This document shows positions 26,171-35,810 of a stretch of DNA of 64,000 nucleotides, piece by piece. The position numbers were made by a program, and so were the translations under genes. The stretch covers positions 3,162,001 to 3,226,000 of the forward strand of contig CP095846.1 of the NCBI GenBank assembly GCA_023100825.1. Direction: 5' to 3'. The stretch's first letter is position 1. Every line of letters starts with the position of its first letter. The notes beneath the pieces were generated by a model. It saw nothing but the letters and a program-made list of their open reading frames with translations. It was not told the DNA's origin and did no database searches. The stretch is from Nocardioidaceae bacterium SCSIO 66511 (GTDB lineage Bacteria > Actinomycetota > Actinomycetes > Propionibacteriales > Nocardioidaceae).

Positions 26171-26245
26171 TGGGAGTACGCTGAAGACGGCCGAGCGGGT
26201 CTGGCTCGCGGCGACCGTCACATGTATCAAGCAGGGGGATCTGCC

Positions 26246-27727
26246 GTGGCCACACGCGAGGAGCTGAACACCGGAGACGCCGCCGTACGCCCATGGCCGG
26301 CATTGTGGGCGCTGGTGATCGGCTTCTTCATGATCCTGGTCGACCAGACCATCGTCTCGGTGGCGACGCCGGCGATCATGGACGGTCTCGACGCCGACGT
26401 GAACGAGGTCGTCTGGGTCACCAGCGCGTACCTCCTCGCATTCGCCGTGCCCGTACTCATCACCGGCCGCCTCGGCGACCGGATCGGCCCGAAGAAGGTC
26501 TACCTCACCGGTCTCACGGTGTTCACGCTCGCATCGCTGTGGTGCGGTCTGACCACCACGATCGATCAGCTCATCATCGCGCGTGTCGTGCAGGGCCTTG
26601 GCGCATCGATGATGACTCCGCAGACCATGGCCGTCATCACGCGGCTCTTCCCGGCGAACAAGCGGGGCCAAGCACTCAGCCTGTGGGGAGCGACCGCAGG
26701 AGTCGCGACCCTCGTCGGGCCGATCCTCGGCGGCGTGCTCGTCGACGGGCTCGGGTGGGAGTGGATCTTCCTGATCAACGTCCCGGTCGGCGTCGTCGCG
26801 TTCGTCCTGGCGATGCGCCTCGTACCCAACCTGCCGACGCATGTACACAGGTTCGACGTACTCGGCGTCGTGCTGAGCGCGATCGGCATGTTCCTGCTGG
26901 TGTTCGGCATCCAGGAAGGCGAGGACTACGACTGGGGCACGATCACCGGGCCCATCTCGGTGTGGTCGCTGATCATCGCCGGCCTCATCGTGATCGCGAT
27001 CTTCATCGGTTGGCAGGCGGTCAACAAGCACGAGCCCCTCCTTCCGCTCAAGCTGTTCACCGATCGGAACTTCTCGCTAGCCAATGTCGCGATCACGACC
27101 GTCGGCTTCGCGATCACCTCGTTCGCGTTCCCGTTCATGCTCTACGCGCAGGCCGTACGCGGGCTCTCGCCGACCGAGTCGGCCCTCCTGCTCGTCCCGA
27201 TGGCCGTCATCAGCGGCGTACTCGCGCCGTTCGTCGGCAAGCTCACCGACCGCGCGCACCCCCGGTACGTCGCGGGCATCGGTCTCGCCAGCTTCCCCGT
27301 TTCCCTTGTGTGGCTGAGCATTGAGATGAGTCCGGATGTCGCGGTCTGGCGGCTGCTGCTTCCGATCGCCCTACTCGGTGTTGCGAACGGGTTCATGTGG
27401 GCGCCCCTTGGATCGACCGCGACCCGCAACCTGCCCATGCACCAGGCGGGCGCCGGTGCGGGCGTCTACAACGCCACCCGCCAAATCGGCGCCGTACTCG
27501 GCAGCGCGAGCATCGCCGCACTGATGCAGGCCCGGCTGACCGCCCATCTGCCCGGCAGCGGTGGCGGCGGCGCAGGGGCGCCGGAGGCGGGCGTACGAGA
27601 GCTGCCGGCTTTCCTGCACGACGGGTTCAGCCAGGCGATGGCCGACTCACTCCTGCTACCTGCCGGCGTGATCGTCGTCGGCTTGATTGCGGCACTGTGC
27701 TTCGCCCGACCGAAGCAGCTGGGCTGA
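26246..27727 (+). CDS. DHA2-family MFS drug:proton antiporter
   Basis: A 493-residue exporter with 14 predicted helices. Helix 1 carries the DHA2 signature (FFMILVDQTIVSVATPAIMDGL). The helix 2-3 loop reads ITGRLGDRIGPKKVYLTGL (motif A), and motif C is visible as GATAGVATLVGPILGGVLVDGLGWEWIFLINVP. GTG 26246 is chosen because GGGGGA precedes it at normal distance; ATG 26222 is an alternative. The cargo is unknown. It faces the XRE gene tail-to-tail 26 bp away. Confidence 0.88.
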   Translation: MATREELNTGDAAVRPWPALWALVIGFFMILVDQTIVSVATPAIMDGLDADVNEVVWVTSAYLLAFAVPVLITGRLGDRIGPKKVYLTGLTVFTLASLWCGLTTTIDQLIIARVVQGLGASMMTPQTMAVITRLFPANKRGQALSLWGATAGVATLVGPILGGVLVDGLGWEWIFLINVPVGVVAFVLAMRLVPNLPTHVHRFDVLGVVLSAIGMFLLVFGIQEGEDYDWGTITGPISVWSLIIAGLIVIAIFIGWQAVNKHEPLLPLKLFTDRNFSLANVAITTVGFAITSFAFPFMLYAQAVRGLSPTESALLLVPMAVISGVLAPFVGKLTDRAHPRYVAGIGLASFPVSLVWLSIEMSPDVAVWRLLLPIALLGVANGFMWAPLGSTATRNLPMHQAGAGAGVYNATRQIGAVLGSASIAALMQARLTAHLPGSGGGGAGAPEAGVRELPAFLHDGFSQAMADSLLLPAGVIVVGLIAALCFARPKQLG

Positions 27728-27753
27728 TCGGCCACCCGGCGGACACAGCGCCG

Positions 27754-28020
27754 TCACCGCGCCCCTATCGAGGCATCGAGACCCTTCCATACGGATGCGA
27801 GGCGCTCGAGGTCGATGTCGACCGCGTCGGCGATTCGTACGACCGTGCCGAAGGCCGGCGACGGCAGCCGGCCGGTCTCGATCTTGCGTAGCGTTTCGGG
27901 CGAGATGCCGGCCGCAGCGGCGATGGCCGCGGGCTCACGCTCGCCGCGCGCCGCGCGCAGGAACCGGCCGAGCCTTCGACCCGCCTCGATCTGCTCGGGC
28001 GTCAGCGGATTGCGAACCAT
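27754..28020 (-). CDS. small XRE-family HTH regulator
   Basis: An 88-residue protein, mainly one Cro/CI-type helix-turn-helix (GRFLRAARGEREPAAIAAAAGISPETLRKIETGRLPSPAFGTVVRIADAVDIDLERLA, residues about 18-75). ATG 28020 has GGAGAGGT directly upstream. It is divergent from the methionine aminopeptidase, with 61 bp between starts, and that gap holds two overlapping dyads. It probably regulates itself and the peptidase. Confidence 0.85.
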   Translation of the reverse strand: MVRNPLTPEQIEAGRRLGRFLRAARGEREPAAIAAAAGISPETLRKIETGRLPSPAFGTVVRIADAVDIDLERLASVWKGLDASIGAR

Positions 28021-28043
28021 ACCTCTCCTCGATCCTCGCTCGT

Positions 28044-28065
28044 GGTATTACTATACCGATATCGG
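28044..28065. promoter_or_regulatory. overlapping dyads in the XRE/aminopeptidase promoter
   Basis: GGTATTACTATACC (28044-28057) and CCGATATCGG (28056-28065) overlap by two bases in a short AT-rich stretch between the divergent starts. This is the expected place for an XRE operator covering both promoters. Confidence 0.5.
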
Positions 28066-28081
28066 AAAGAGGGGCACCGGA

Positions 28082-28849
28082 TTGATCCAACTCAAGTCGC
28101 CGCGGCAGATCGAGCAGATGCGAGCGGCCGGCAGGTTCGTCGGCGAGACGCTCGCCGAGCTTCGTGACCTCGTCGAGCCCGGTGTGGACGTGATGGACCT
28201 CGAGCATCACACCCGCAAGCTCATCCGCGAGCGCGGAGCGACGTCGTGCTACTGGGACTACGCACCGCCGTTCGGCAACGGTCCGTTTCGCAATGTGATC
28301 TGCCTATCGGTCAACGACGCCGTCCTGCACGGGCTTCCCAAACCGTACCGGCTCCGCGACGGCGACCTGCTCAGCATGGACCTCGCAGTGTCGGTCGACG
28401 GATGGGTCGGTGACGCGGCCATCAGCGTGATCGCAGGTACGCCCCGCGATGAGGATCTCCGACTGATCCGGGCGAGCGAGGAGGGGCTCGACGCAGGTAT
28501 CGCGAGATCGCGAGTCGGCAACCGGATCGGCGATGTATCGGCTGCCGTCGGCGAGGTCGCCGCATCGTACGGCTACACCGTCAACACCGAGTTCGGCGGC
28601 CACGGTGTCGGCCACACCATGCACGAGGCGCCCTCGGTGCCCAATGACGGACGGTCCGGGCGTGGACTGCGAATCAGACCCGGCCTGGTGTTCACGATCG
28701 AGCCGTGGTTCGCGGCCACCACCAACGAGATCACCTACGACGAGGACGGGTGGACGATCCGCTCGGCCGACGGCTCACGCACCGCGCACTCCGAGCACAC
28801 GCTCGCGATCACCGAGGACGGCCCCGAGGTACTCACCCGACTGGGCTAG
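28082..28849 (+). CDS. map: type I methionine aminopeptidase
   Basis: Removes N-terminal Met from nascent proteins. It has 255 residues, the usual length. Metal-binding motifs are MDLAVSVDGWVGDAA (two Asp), GGHGVGHTMHEAPSVPN (His) and LVFTIEPWF (Glu), with a final Glu in HSEHTLAI. TTG 28082 (LIQLKSPRQIEQMRAAGRF) is chosen because GAGGGG lies seven bases upstream and the N-terminus then matches the family. The rare start may keep expression low. Probably an accessory copy, since the main map normally lies by adk/secY in actinobacteria; not verified here. Confidence 0.93.
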   Translation: MIQLKSPRQIEQMRAAGRFVGETLAELRDLVEPGVDVMDLEHHTRKLIRERGATSCYWDYAPPFGNGPFRNVICLSVNDAVLHGLPKPYRLRDGDLLSMDLAVSVDGWVGDAAISVIAGTPRDEDLRLIRASEEGLDAGIARSRVGNRIGDVSAAVGEVAASYGYTVNTEFGGHGVGHTMHEAPSVPNDGRSGRGLRIRPGLVFTIEPWFAATTNEITYDEDGWTIRSADGSRTAHSEHTLAITEDGPEVLTRLG

Positions 28850-30048
28850 TGCCTCGCCGGCAGCAAGTCCGGGTCGAACAACGCGGCGACGATCGTCTGC
28901 ACGTACGGCGCCTCCGAACCATCGTGGTTGCCGGTGGGATTGAGGTTGTAAACCATCACTCGTGCCAGATCACGGGTTGCGAACGCCGCGGTGGTGTATC
29001 CCTGCGTCGCTCCGCTCTTGCCCCAGAGCGTGACGCCGTTCGGCAACCGCGTACGAGTCAGGCCGACGCTGTAGCACGCCCGTCCGGCATCGGGTCCGAT
29101 CCTGCAGTTGGAGTCCTCCCCCGCGTACGGCACGTCGGGCACGTCGAACAACTCCCGACGTTGGGCGGGCGACAACAGCTCGCCCTCGAACAGCGCGCGC
29201 AGCAACCGGGTCAGATCGCCGGTCGATGAGATCATCGCGCCCTCGGCCCAGGCGTACGGACTCTGCTCGGTCACGTCGACGAGACGATCGCCCACCTGTA
29301 CGTACCCGTGCGCGTGCGGACCACGGATCAAGGGGTTGTTGTACGTCGGCAGGTACGTATCCCGAAGCCCGAGGGGCGAGATGATCCGAGTTCGCACCTC
29401 ATGGGCGTACGAATGCCCGCTCGCTTTCTCGATGACGAGTCCGGCGATGAAGTAGTTGACCCCGTTGTAGCGCTGCGCGGCACCCGGTGCGTGCTGCATC
29501 GGTTCGTCCGTCGCGTTCGCGATCACTCGGCGCGGCGACATCCCCTCGAACCGATGCCGTACGAACCAGGCCGGGTCCTCGGCACGTTCGTCTTCATCGG
29601 AGTACGGCAACCCGCTGGTGTGGTTGAGCAGCTGGCGCACCGTGATCCTCGGGTACCGCCTCGGCAGTAGGGCGGGCAGATAGTGCTGGACCGACTGGCC
29701 GAGCTGCAGCTTGCCCTCGTCGGCGAGCTGCAACGCGACGACAGCGGTGAAGACCTTGGTGACGCTGCCGATCCGAAACCGCCCGTCGGCTCGTACGGGA
29801 CGTTCGCTTCGAAGGTCGGAGACCCCCGCGGTGGTCGACCATCGGCCGGCGCTACCGGTGACCTTGACCATCGCGCCCGTCATGTCATCGGCCGGCAGCT
29901 TGGCGAGCTTGCGCACGATCGGGTCTGGATCGAGAGGCGGCGGGTCGGCAGGTTTGGCCGGTCCGTCGGACGCGAGCGCAGCCGGCGCTGCGAGCAGGCC
30001 GACCATGAGTCCGGCCGCAATCGCAGTGAGTCTGGTTGGTCGGCGCAT
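28846..30048 (-). CDS. secreted serine hydrolase, beta-lactamase class C / D-Ala-D-Ala carboxypeptidase fold
   Basis: A 400-residue exported S12-type hydrolase. A signal peptide (RLTAIAAGLMVGLLAAPAALAS) is followed by the nucleophile motif SVTK (S95, K98), LLNHTSGLPY, and a KTG-like KSG in LWGKSGATQGY. The usual YxN is altered: RYNGVNY has Gly at the Asn position. It could be a peptidase, esterase or inactive relative. Its stop overlaps the converging map stop by four bases (CTAG). GTG/ATG choice: ATG 30048, with AAGGGAG about ten bases upstream. Confidence 0.85.
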   Translation of the reverse strand: MRRPTRLTAIAAGLMVGLLAAPAALASDGPAKPADPPPLDPDPIVRKLAKLPADDMTGAMVKVTGSAGRWSTTAGVSDLRSERPVRADGRFRIGSVTKVFTAVVALQLADEGKLQLGQSVQHYLPALLPRRYPRITVRQLLNHTSGLPYSDEDERAEDPAWFVRHRFEGMSPRRVIANATDEPMQHAPGAAQRYNGVNYFIAGLVIEKASGHSYAHEVRTRIISPLGLRDTYLPTYNNPLIRGPHAHGYVQVGDRLVDVTEQSPYAWAEGAMISSTGDLTRLLRALFEGELLSPAQRRELFDVPDVPYAGEDSNCRIGPDAGRACYSVGLTRTRLPNGVTLWGKSGATQGYTTAAFATRDLARVMVYNLNPTGNHDGSEAPYVQTIVAALFDPDLLPARH

Positions 30049-30280
30049 CTGTGGTGCGCTCCCTTCGGTTCGGCGACACCATCGATCCTGATGTGCGTCG
30101 AGTTACCCCGCCATCAGGCAGATCCCGCGCAACACCCTGAGATCGCGGCACATCGGCCCCAGACGGGCGGGAACCCCTCCCACGTGCGGCCCGTCAACTA
30201 CTCTGGATAGGTTGCCGGACCACTACCGGCGCAATAGACGATGACTACGACCGCACCGGACAGGGGGTAGCGCTTCACCC

Positions 30281-32068
30281 ATGCAGACCTTCGTGTTCTG
30301 GATCTGGTCGGCGCTGACCTCGCTGTGTGAAGCGCTCGGCGCACCGCCGCGCGTCGCCGTCGGCGTGGGGTTGTTCCTGCTCGCGGGTGTCATCGCAGGT
30401 GTCGTGGCGCCGGCTACGGCCACGGTGATGACCCACACGCGAGACCGCATCATGGTGCGGCAACAGGCACGGCGCTGGACGGGCCGCAAGCCACATCGTG
30501 CCGAGTGGACACTGATCAACCGCACCCATGGAATCCACGGCTTGAGCCCACTGATGCGGGTCATCGCGTACGCCGTACCGGTCGTGGTCGGGTTCGCGTT
30601 CGCCTCGGGCAGCAACGACTCGTACGTCGATTCGTGGGCGGACGAGGGCACCGAGAAGGCGTTCTCCGACCTCGTACTCTTCGCCGACCGCTCCCACACC
30701 GATACCGGGTTCATCGTGGTCTTCGGCGGGCTCGGCATCGCCGCCGTACTCCTTGCATACCTCGCCGCTCGCATCACCACGTCCTGGCGGCTGGCCCGGC
30801 CGCGGCTTTCGTACGCTCCGACGGGCTACGCGATCGTCTGTGCGCTGGGGCTGCTCGCTTCGCTCACCGCGACGAGCCCGCTCCTCCTCGCGTATGCCGC
30901 CGCGTACCTCGGCTGGGTGGTCGTTGTCGCTCTTGTCGTCGCCGTCGGCAAGGCGCCCAAGGTGTTCGTCGCCGGACTGCTCGACACCTCGGAGCGGGAG
31001 GCGGCGCACTCCGGTGCACCCGAGGGTCCGCACACCGGCTACACCCAGCCGTCACCGAATCCGCCGTACTACCAACCGGCACCGCCGCCGGCCCCTACGG
31101 GCGGCCAACCCCCGCACGGGCCTCCCCCGGAGCCCGTCGCCGCACCCGTACCCGCCGGTGGTACGCGGGCGATGCCGACCGATCATGCGCTCGACAGCCC
31201 CGGCCGGGCAGTCGTCACCGCCTCGACGCCGATGCTGCGATGTGAACCACCCCACCCGGGCGATCCGGCGACCATCGGGGCGTACCGCGTGCATGGCCGA
31301 CTCGGCTCGGGTGCGATGGGCACCGTGTTCCTCGCGACCTCCGAGCGGGCGGGGCAGGTCGCCCTGAAGGTGCTCGCGCCCGCACTCGCCGGCGACGACG
31401 ACAGCAGGCGACGGTTCTTCCGAGAGATGCACGCGCTACGTCACATCGACAGTCCGCGCGTCGTCGGCGTCGTCGACAGCGGAGTCGCGGGCGACACACC
31501 GTACATCGCGATGACGGCCATCGAAGGCCCCGACCTCGGATCGCACGTGCGCGATACGAAGCCGCTCGAGACCGACGGGCTGTCCAGCCTCGCGCAGGGT
31601 CTGGCCGAGGGGCTCGCGGCCGTACACGTACATGGGTTGGTGCACAGAGACGTCAAGCCGTCCAACATCATCTGGTCGAACGACGGCCCGTGTCTCGTCG
31701 ACTTCGGCCTCGCCCACCTGGGAGACCAGACCCGCGTCACGAGCACCGGGCTGGTGATCGGCAGCCCCAGCTACGTATCACCGGAGCGGCTGCGGGGTAC
31801 GACCGCGACCGCGGCGTCGGACGTGTGGAACTGGGCGGCTTGCCTCGCCTTCGCGGCGTCCGGTGAGAACCTCTACCGCAGTGACGACCCGATCGCCCTC
31901 TGGCACCGGATCCTCAACCACGACTACGATCCGGCGGCGCTGGCGAGGCTCAACGAACTAGGGCCGGGAGTGTTCGCGCTGGCCGAGCAATGCCTCGCGA
32001 CGGAACCGACCGACCGGCCTCGCGACGGAGCCGAGCTGCTGCGCCGCTACAACGCCGCGGCAGCCTGA
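30281..32068 (+). CDS. membrane Ser/Thr protein kinase with C-terminal kinase domain
   Basis: A 595-residue protein. Residues 1-240 hold four or five predicted membrane helices (VAVGVGLFLLAGVIAGVVA; RVIAYAVPVVVGFAFASG; FIVVFGGLGIAAVLLAYLA; a long segment around 185-225). A Pro/Gly-rich linker (about 240-325) leads to a Hanks-type kinase: YRVHGRLGSGAMGTVFLA (P-loop), VALKVL (Lys), HRDVKPSN (about 455), VDFGLA (about 473), YVSPERL. Most actinobacterial Pkn proteins have the kinase first and a single helix after it, so this order is unusual. Ligand and targets are unknown. Transcribed alone, converging with ilvC. Confidence 0.87.
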   Translation: MQTFVFWIWSALTSLCEALGAPPRVAVGVGLFLLAGVIAGVVAPATATVMTHTRDRIMVRQQARRWTGRKPHRAEWTLINRTHGIHGLSPLMRVIAYAVPVVVGFAFASGSNDSYVDSWADEGTEKAFSDLVLFADRSHTDTGFIVVFGGLGIAAVLLAYLAARITTSWRLARPRLSYAPTGYAIVCALGLLASLTATSPLLLAYAAAYLGWVVVVALVVAVGKAPKVFVAGLLDTSEREAAHSGAPEGPHTGYTQPSPNPPYYQPAPPPAPTGGQPPHGPPPEPVAAPVPAGGTRAMPTDHALDSPGRAVVTASTPMLRCEPPHPGDPATIGAYRVHGRLGSGAMGTVFLATSERAGQVALKVLAPALAGDDDSRRRFFREMHALRHIDSPRVVGVVDSGVAGDTPYIAMTAIEGPDLGSHVRDTKPLETDGLSSLAQGLAEGLAAVHVHGLVHRDVKPSNIIWSNDGPCLVDFGLAHLGDQTRVTSTGLVIGSPSYVSPERLRGTTATAASDVWNWAACLAFAASGENLYRSDDPIALWHRILNHDYDPAALARLNELGPGVFALAEQCLATEPTDRPRDGAELLRRYNAAAA

Positions 32069-32079
32069 ACGTACAAAAA

Positions 32080-32138
32080 GAGTTCGCGGACTTTTCGGTG
32101 TCGCATGCGCTCGACAGCACCGAAAAGTCCGCGAACTC
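32080..32138. terminator. 21-bp perfect inverted repeat between kinase gene and ilvC
   Basis: Arms at 32080-32100 and 32118-32138 are perfectly complementary over 21 bp around a 17-nt loop. Each arm contains an internal T4 or A4 run. It lies between two convergent genes, so a bidirectional terminator is likely; the preceding AAAAAG serves as a U-tract only on the minus strand. Confidence 0.7.
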
Positions 32139-32149
32139 CGGACGACGGG

Positions 32150-33175
32150 TCAGCGTGCCGCGCTGCCCTGTACGTAGTCGTCGTCGGTCTTGATCCACGC
32201 CATCAGGCCGCGCAGGTCCTTGCCGACCGCCTCGATCGGGTGCTTGGCACCCTCCTCGCGGAACTTCTTGAACTCCGGCGCGCCGGCGTCCTGGTCGTCG
32301 ATGAAGCGCTGCGCGAACGTACCGTCCTGGATCTCGTTGAGTACGTCCTTCATCCGCGCCTTCACCGACGCGTCGATGATGCGCGGACCCGATACGTAGT
32401 CGCCGTACTCGGCAGTGTCGGAGCACGACCAGCGCTGCTTGGCGATGCCACCCTCGTACATCAGATCGACGATCAGCTTCAGCTCATGGAGGCACTCGAA
32501 GTACGCGACCTCGGGCTGGTAACCCGCCTCGGTCAACGTCTCGAAGCCTGCCTGGATCAGCGACGAAACACCGCCGCACAGCACCGACTGCTCACCGAAC
32601 AGATCCGTCTCGGTCTCCTCGGTGAACGTCGTCTTGATGGCGCCGGCGCGCGTACCGCCGATGCCCTTCGCGTACGCCATCGTCAGCGGCCACGCATTGC
32701 CGGTGGCGTCCTGCTCCACCGCGACGAGCACAGGCACGCCGCGTCCCTCGACGTACTCGCGGCGGACGAGGTGGCCTGGGCCCTTCGGGGCGACCATGCA
32801 CACGTCGACGCCTGCCGGCGGCTTGATGTAGTCGTAGCGGATGTTGAAGCCGTGGCTGAAGAACAGCGCGTCTCCGTCGACCAGGTTGGGCTCGATGGCC
32901 TCCTTGTAGACGTGCCGCTGCACGTGGTCGGGCACGGCGACCACGATCAGGTCGGCCTCCTCGCACGCCTCGTACGGCGTGACGACCCGCAGGCCTTCGT
33001 CCTCGGCCTTCTGCCGGCTCTTCGAGCCCTCGGCCAGGCCGACGCGTACGTCGACACCGGAGTCGCGCAGCGACAGAGCGTGCGCGTGCCCCTGGCTGCC
33101 GTATCCCAGCACGGCGACATTGCGCTGCTGGATCACCGACAGGTCGGCGTCGTCGTCATAGAACATCTCGGGCAC
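32150..33175 (-). CDS. ilvC: ketol-acid reductoisomerase
   Basis: Second common step of Val/Ile/Leu synthesis: NADPH-dependent rearrangement and reduction of acetohydroxy acids. Class I enzyme of 341 residues. Nucleotide site [21 protein letters not shown]; catalytic segment [16 protein letters not shown]-terminal [60 protein letters not shown] 33175 gives the normal [12 protein letters not shown] start and has AAGGAG six bases upstream. Last gene of ilvB-ilvN-ilvC, 37 bp after ilvN, and thus under the ilvB attenuator. Confidence 0.97.
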   Translation of the reverse strand: MPEMFYDDDADLSVIQQRNVAVLGYGSQGHAHALSLRDSGVDVRVGLAEGSKSRQKAEDEGLRVVTPYEACEEADLIVVAVPDHVQRHVYKEAIEPNLVDGDALFFSHGFNIRYDYIKPPAGVDVCMVAPKGPGHLVRREYVEGRGVPVLVAVEQDATGNAWPLTMAYAKGIGGTRAGAIKTTFTEETETDLFGEQSVLCGGVSSLIQAGFETLTEAGYQPEVAYFECLHELKLIVDLMYEGGIAKQRWSCSDTAEYGDYVSGPRIIDASVKARMKDVLNEIQDGTFAQRFIDDQDAGAPEFKKFREEGAKHPIEAVGKDLRGLMAWIKTDDDYVQGSAAR

Positions 33176-33212
33176 GTGTTTCTCCTTAGTTTGTGCGGGT
33201 TGTGTTGATACG

Positions 33213-33755
33213 TCAGCCGACCTGGCTGCTCGGCGGCGGACCGGGTACGGGGCGAAGTGCGCGGTCGCTGATCGAGCGGCTGCCGCGCCCGATGCCGACG
33301 AGACCGGACTGCACGAGCTCGCGGATTCCGAACGGCTCCAGGACGCGCATCATGGCGTCCAGCTTGCCGCGGTCACCGGTCGCCTCGATCGTCACGCTGT
33401 CCGGTGCGACGTCGACGACCTTCGCCCGGAACAGCTGCACCGTCTCGAGCACCTGGCTGCGCGTCGTCGGGTCTGCCTTGACCTTCACCAGGACCAGCTC
33501 GCGCTCGACCGACGATCCGGTGTCGAGCTCGACGATCTTGAGTACGTTGACCAGCTTGTTCAGCTGTTTGGTGACCTGCTCGAGGGGCAGCTGCTCGACG
33601 TTGACGACGATCGTCATCCGCGAGACACCCTTGATCTCGGTCGGTCCGACCGCGAGCGAGTCGATGTTGAAGCCGCGGCGCATGAACAGGCTCGAGACCC
33701 GCGCCAGCGCACCCGGCGTGTCCTCGACCAAAACCGAAAGCGTGTGCTTACTCAC
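33213..33755 (-). CDS. ilvN: acetolactate synthase regulatory subunit
   Basis: Small subunit of 180 residues that binds valine and activates IlvB. The N-terminal ACT domain reads [35 protein letters not shown]; the second half ([41 protein letters not shown]) matches ALS_ss_C. GTG 33755 is selected by GGAGGACG before it. The longer frame to 33902 overlaps ilvB and is rejected. It lies between ilvB (49 bp away) and ilvC. Confidence 0.96.
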   Translation of the reverse strand: MSKHTLSVLVEDTPGALARVSSLFMRRGFNIDSLAVGPTEIKGVSRMTIVVNVEQLPLEQVTKQLNKLVNVLKIVELDTGSSVERELVLVKVKADPTTRSQVLETVQLFRAKVVDVAPDSVTIEATGDRGKLDAMMRVLEPFGIRELVQSGLVGIGRGSRSISDRALRPVPGPPPSSQVG

Positions 33756-33804
33756 TGCTCGTCCTCCTCGCAGCGCTGAATGGTTCGAGTCGTCCTCACA
33801 GTCC

Positions 33805-35562
33805 TCACAGCTCGTCCTCCTCGAACGTCGGCGCCATATCGCGCGCGATCTGTATCTCGTCGTTGCTGGTGCCAGCGGGCACCATCGGCCAGACCATCGC
33901 ATCGCGATGCACGACGAAGTCGATCACGACCGGGAGATCCTTGATCGACATCGCCTTCTCGATCGTGGCGTCGAGGTCCTCGGGGCGCTCGCAGCGCAGA
34001 CCGACGCAGCCGTACGCCTCGGCGAGCGTCACGAAATCGGGGATCCGCCGCGGACCTGCGGACGTGTGCAGGTCGGTGTTGGAGTAGCGCTCGTCGTAGA
34101 ACAGCGTCTGCCACTGTCGCACCATGCCGAGCGAGGAGTTGTTGATCACCGCGACCTTGACCGGGATGCCCTCGATCGCGCAGGTCGCGAGCTCCTGGTT
34201 GGTCATCTGGAAACAGCCGTCGCCGTCGATCGCCCAGACGACGTCGTCGGGCCGGGCGACCTGCGCGCCCATCGCCGCCGGCACGCAGAAGCCCATCGTG
34301 CCGAGTCCGCCGGAGTTGATCCACGCGGTCGGGCGTTCGTACGAGACGAACTGCGCCGCCCACATCTGGTGCTGGCCGACGCCCGCGACGTACGTCGCGT
34401 CGGGTCCGGCGATCTCGCCGATGCGCTTGATGACCTGTTGCGGAGCAAGAGAGTCGCCTTCGGGTTCGTCGTACCCGAGTGGGTACCGCTCGGCGATCCC
34501 GCGCATCATCGTCATCCAGGCTGTGTAGTCGCCCTGGTTGCCCGCGTCGTGCTCGGACTGCAGCGCGACGACGAGGTCGGCGATCGCCTCGCGGCAGTCG
34601 CCGACGATGGGTACGTCGGCAACGCGGTTCTTGGAGATCTCCGCCGGATCGATGTCGGCGTGGATCACCTTCGCGTCAGGGGCGAACGAGTCGAGCCGGC
34701 CGGTCACCCGGTCGTCGAACCGCGCGCCGAGCGAGACGATCAGGTCGCTACGCTGCAGGGCCGCGACCGCGGCGACCCCACCATGCATACCGGGCATGCC
34801 GAGGTGTAGTTCGTGTGAGTCCGGGAACGCGCCGCGAGCCATCAGCGTCGTGACGACGGGGATGCCGGTCATCTCCGCGAGTACGCGGAGCTCCTTACTC
34901 GCGCGCGCCCTGACAACACCGCCGCCGACGTAGAGCACCGGGCGCCTGGCCTCGTTGATCAGCCGCGCGGCCTCGCGGATCTGCTTGCCGTGCGGCCGTG
35001 GGTTCGGCCGGTATCCCGGCATGGAGATCTCGCCCGGCCACTCGAACGTCGTCTGTTGCTGCATCGCGTCTTTGGCGATGTCGACGAGCACCGGGCCGGG
35101 ACGGCCGGTCGAGGCGATGTGGAACGCCTCGGCGATGACCTTCGGGATCTCCGCCGGATCGGTGACGAGGTAGCTGTGCTTGGTGATCGGCATCGAGATG
35201 CCGCGGATGTCGGCCTCCTGGAACGCATCCGTGCCGATCGCACCGCTGGCCACCTGACCAGTGACGGCGACCAGTGGAACGGAGTCCATGTTGGCGTCGG
35301 CAAGCGGCGTCACGAGGTTGGTGGCTCCCGGACCCGAGGTCGCCATGCAGACGCCAACCTTGCCGGTCGCCACCGCATAGCCCTGTGCCGCGTGACCGGC
35401 GCCCTGCTCGTGGCGTACGAGGATGTGGCGGATCTGCGACGAGTCGAGCATCGGGTCGTACGCGGGCAGGATCGCGCCGCCCGGGATACCGAATACGGTG
35501 TCGACGCCCGCATGCTCCAACGCACGGATGAGGCTCTGTGCCCCGGTCATCTGCTCGCCCAT
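33805..35562 (-). CDS. ilvB: acetolactate synthase catalytic subunit
   Basis: ThDP- and FAD-dependent enzyme of 585 residues that makes acetolactate and acetohydroxybutyrate. The catalytic Glu lies in [17 protein letters not shown], the FAD region follows, and the ThDP motif is [29 protein letters not shown]. The N-terminus has [23 protein letters not shown] 35562 has GGAAGGA. The 5' leader of about 200 nt contains a leader peptide and a terminator, so transcription into ilvBNC should depend on charged Ile/Leu/Val tRNAs. Confidence 0.97.
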   Translation of the reverse strand: MGEQMTGAQSLIRALEHAGVDTVFGIPGGAILPAYDPMLDSSQIRHILVRHEQGAGHAAQGYAVATGKVGVCMATSGPGATNLVTPLADANMDSVPLVAVTGQVASGAIGTDAFQEADIRGISMPITKHSYLVTDPAEIPKVIAEAFHIASTGRPGPVLVDIAKDAMQQQTTFEWPGEISMPGYRPNPRPHGKQIREAARLINEARRPVLYVGGGVVRARASKELRVLAEMTGIPVVTTLMARGAFPDSHELHLGMPGMHGGVAAVAALQRSDLIVSLGARFDDRVTGRLDSFAPDAKVIHADIDPAEISKNRVADVPIVGDCREAIADLVVALQSEHDAGNQGDYTAWMTMMRGIAERYPLGYDEPEGDSLAPQQVIKRIGEIAGPDATYVAGVGQHQMWAAQFVSYERPTAWINSGGLGTMGFCVPAAMGAQVARPDDVVWAIDGDGCFQMTNQELATCAIEGIPVKVAVINNSSLGMVRQWQTLFYDERYSNTDLHTSAGPRRIPDFVTLAEAYGCVGLRCERPEDLDATIEKAMSIKDLPVVIDFVVHRDAMVWPMVPAGTSNDEIQIARDMAPTFEEDEL

Positions 35563-35681
35563 GGCGTCCTTCCTGGTGTGCTGGTCATCCCGGCGTCTGT
35601 TCGTCTCGGCGAGTGACTCGACTGCCGCCCCGCGGGTACGAGGCGCCTCTGCGAAGCAGATCCCGACCGCAGTGTCCCAAT

Positions 35682-35715
35682 AAAAAATCCCCTCGGCCGG
35701 GAGGCATTCGAGGGG
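35682..35715 (-). terminator. ilvB attenuator terminator
   Basis: The stem CCCCTCG / CGAGGGG (35715-35709 with 35695-35689) and a 13-nt loop are followed by A and a run of six T. It is the clearest U-tract terminator in the window and lies upstream of, not after, a gene. Confidence 0.85.
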
Positions 35716-35722
35716 GACGCGG

Positions 35723-35738
35723 GACCTGCAGTCAGGTC
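35723..35738 (-). promoter_or_regulatory. pause hairpin of the ilvB attenuator
   Basis: GACCTG-ACTG-CAGGTC folds into a perfect 6-bp stem just after the leader peptide stop, the usual position of the pause structure in amino-acid attenuators. Confidence 0.55.
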
Positions 35739-35744
35739 ATCGCG

Positions 35745-35774
35745 TCAATCGCGTACGAGAAGAATGAAACGCAC
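35745..35774 (-). CDS. ilvB leader peptide
   Basis: Nine codons followed by TGA encode MRFILLVRD (GTG start). Four consecutive codons, ATT CTT CTC GTA, specify Ile-Leu-Leu-Val, the regulatory amino acids. ATT and CTT are unusual in this GC-rich sequence. No ribosome-binding site precedes it, but the likely transcription start coincides with the GTG. The stop lies six bases before the pause hairpin. An overlapping longer frame from the ATG at about 35853 has no control-codon run and is less likely. Confidence 0.75.
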   Translation of the reverse strand: MRFILLVRD

Positions 35775-35782
35775 GAGACAAG

Positions 35783-35810
35783 ATTCCACCCAGCGCAAGG
35801 CTTCGGTCAA
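35783..35810 (-). promoter_or_regulatory. ilvB promoter
   Basis: TTGACC (35810-35805) and TGGAAT (35788-35783) are spaced 16 bp apart. The GTG of the leader peptide begins nine bases after the -10, so the leader peptide is probably read from a leaderless transcript. The -10 is only a moderate match. Confidence 0.5.
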
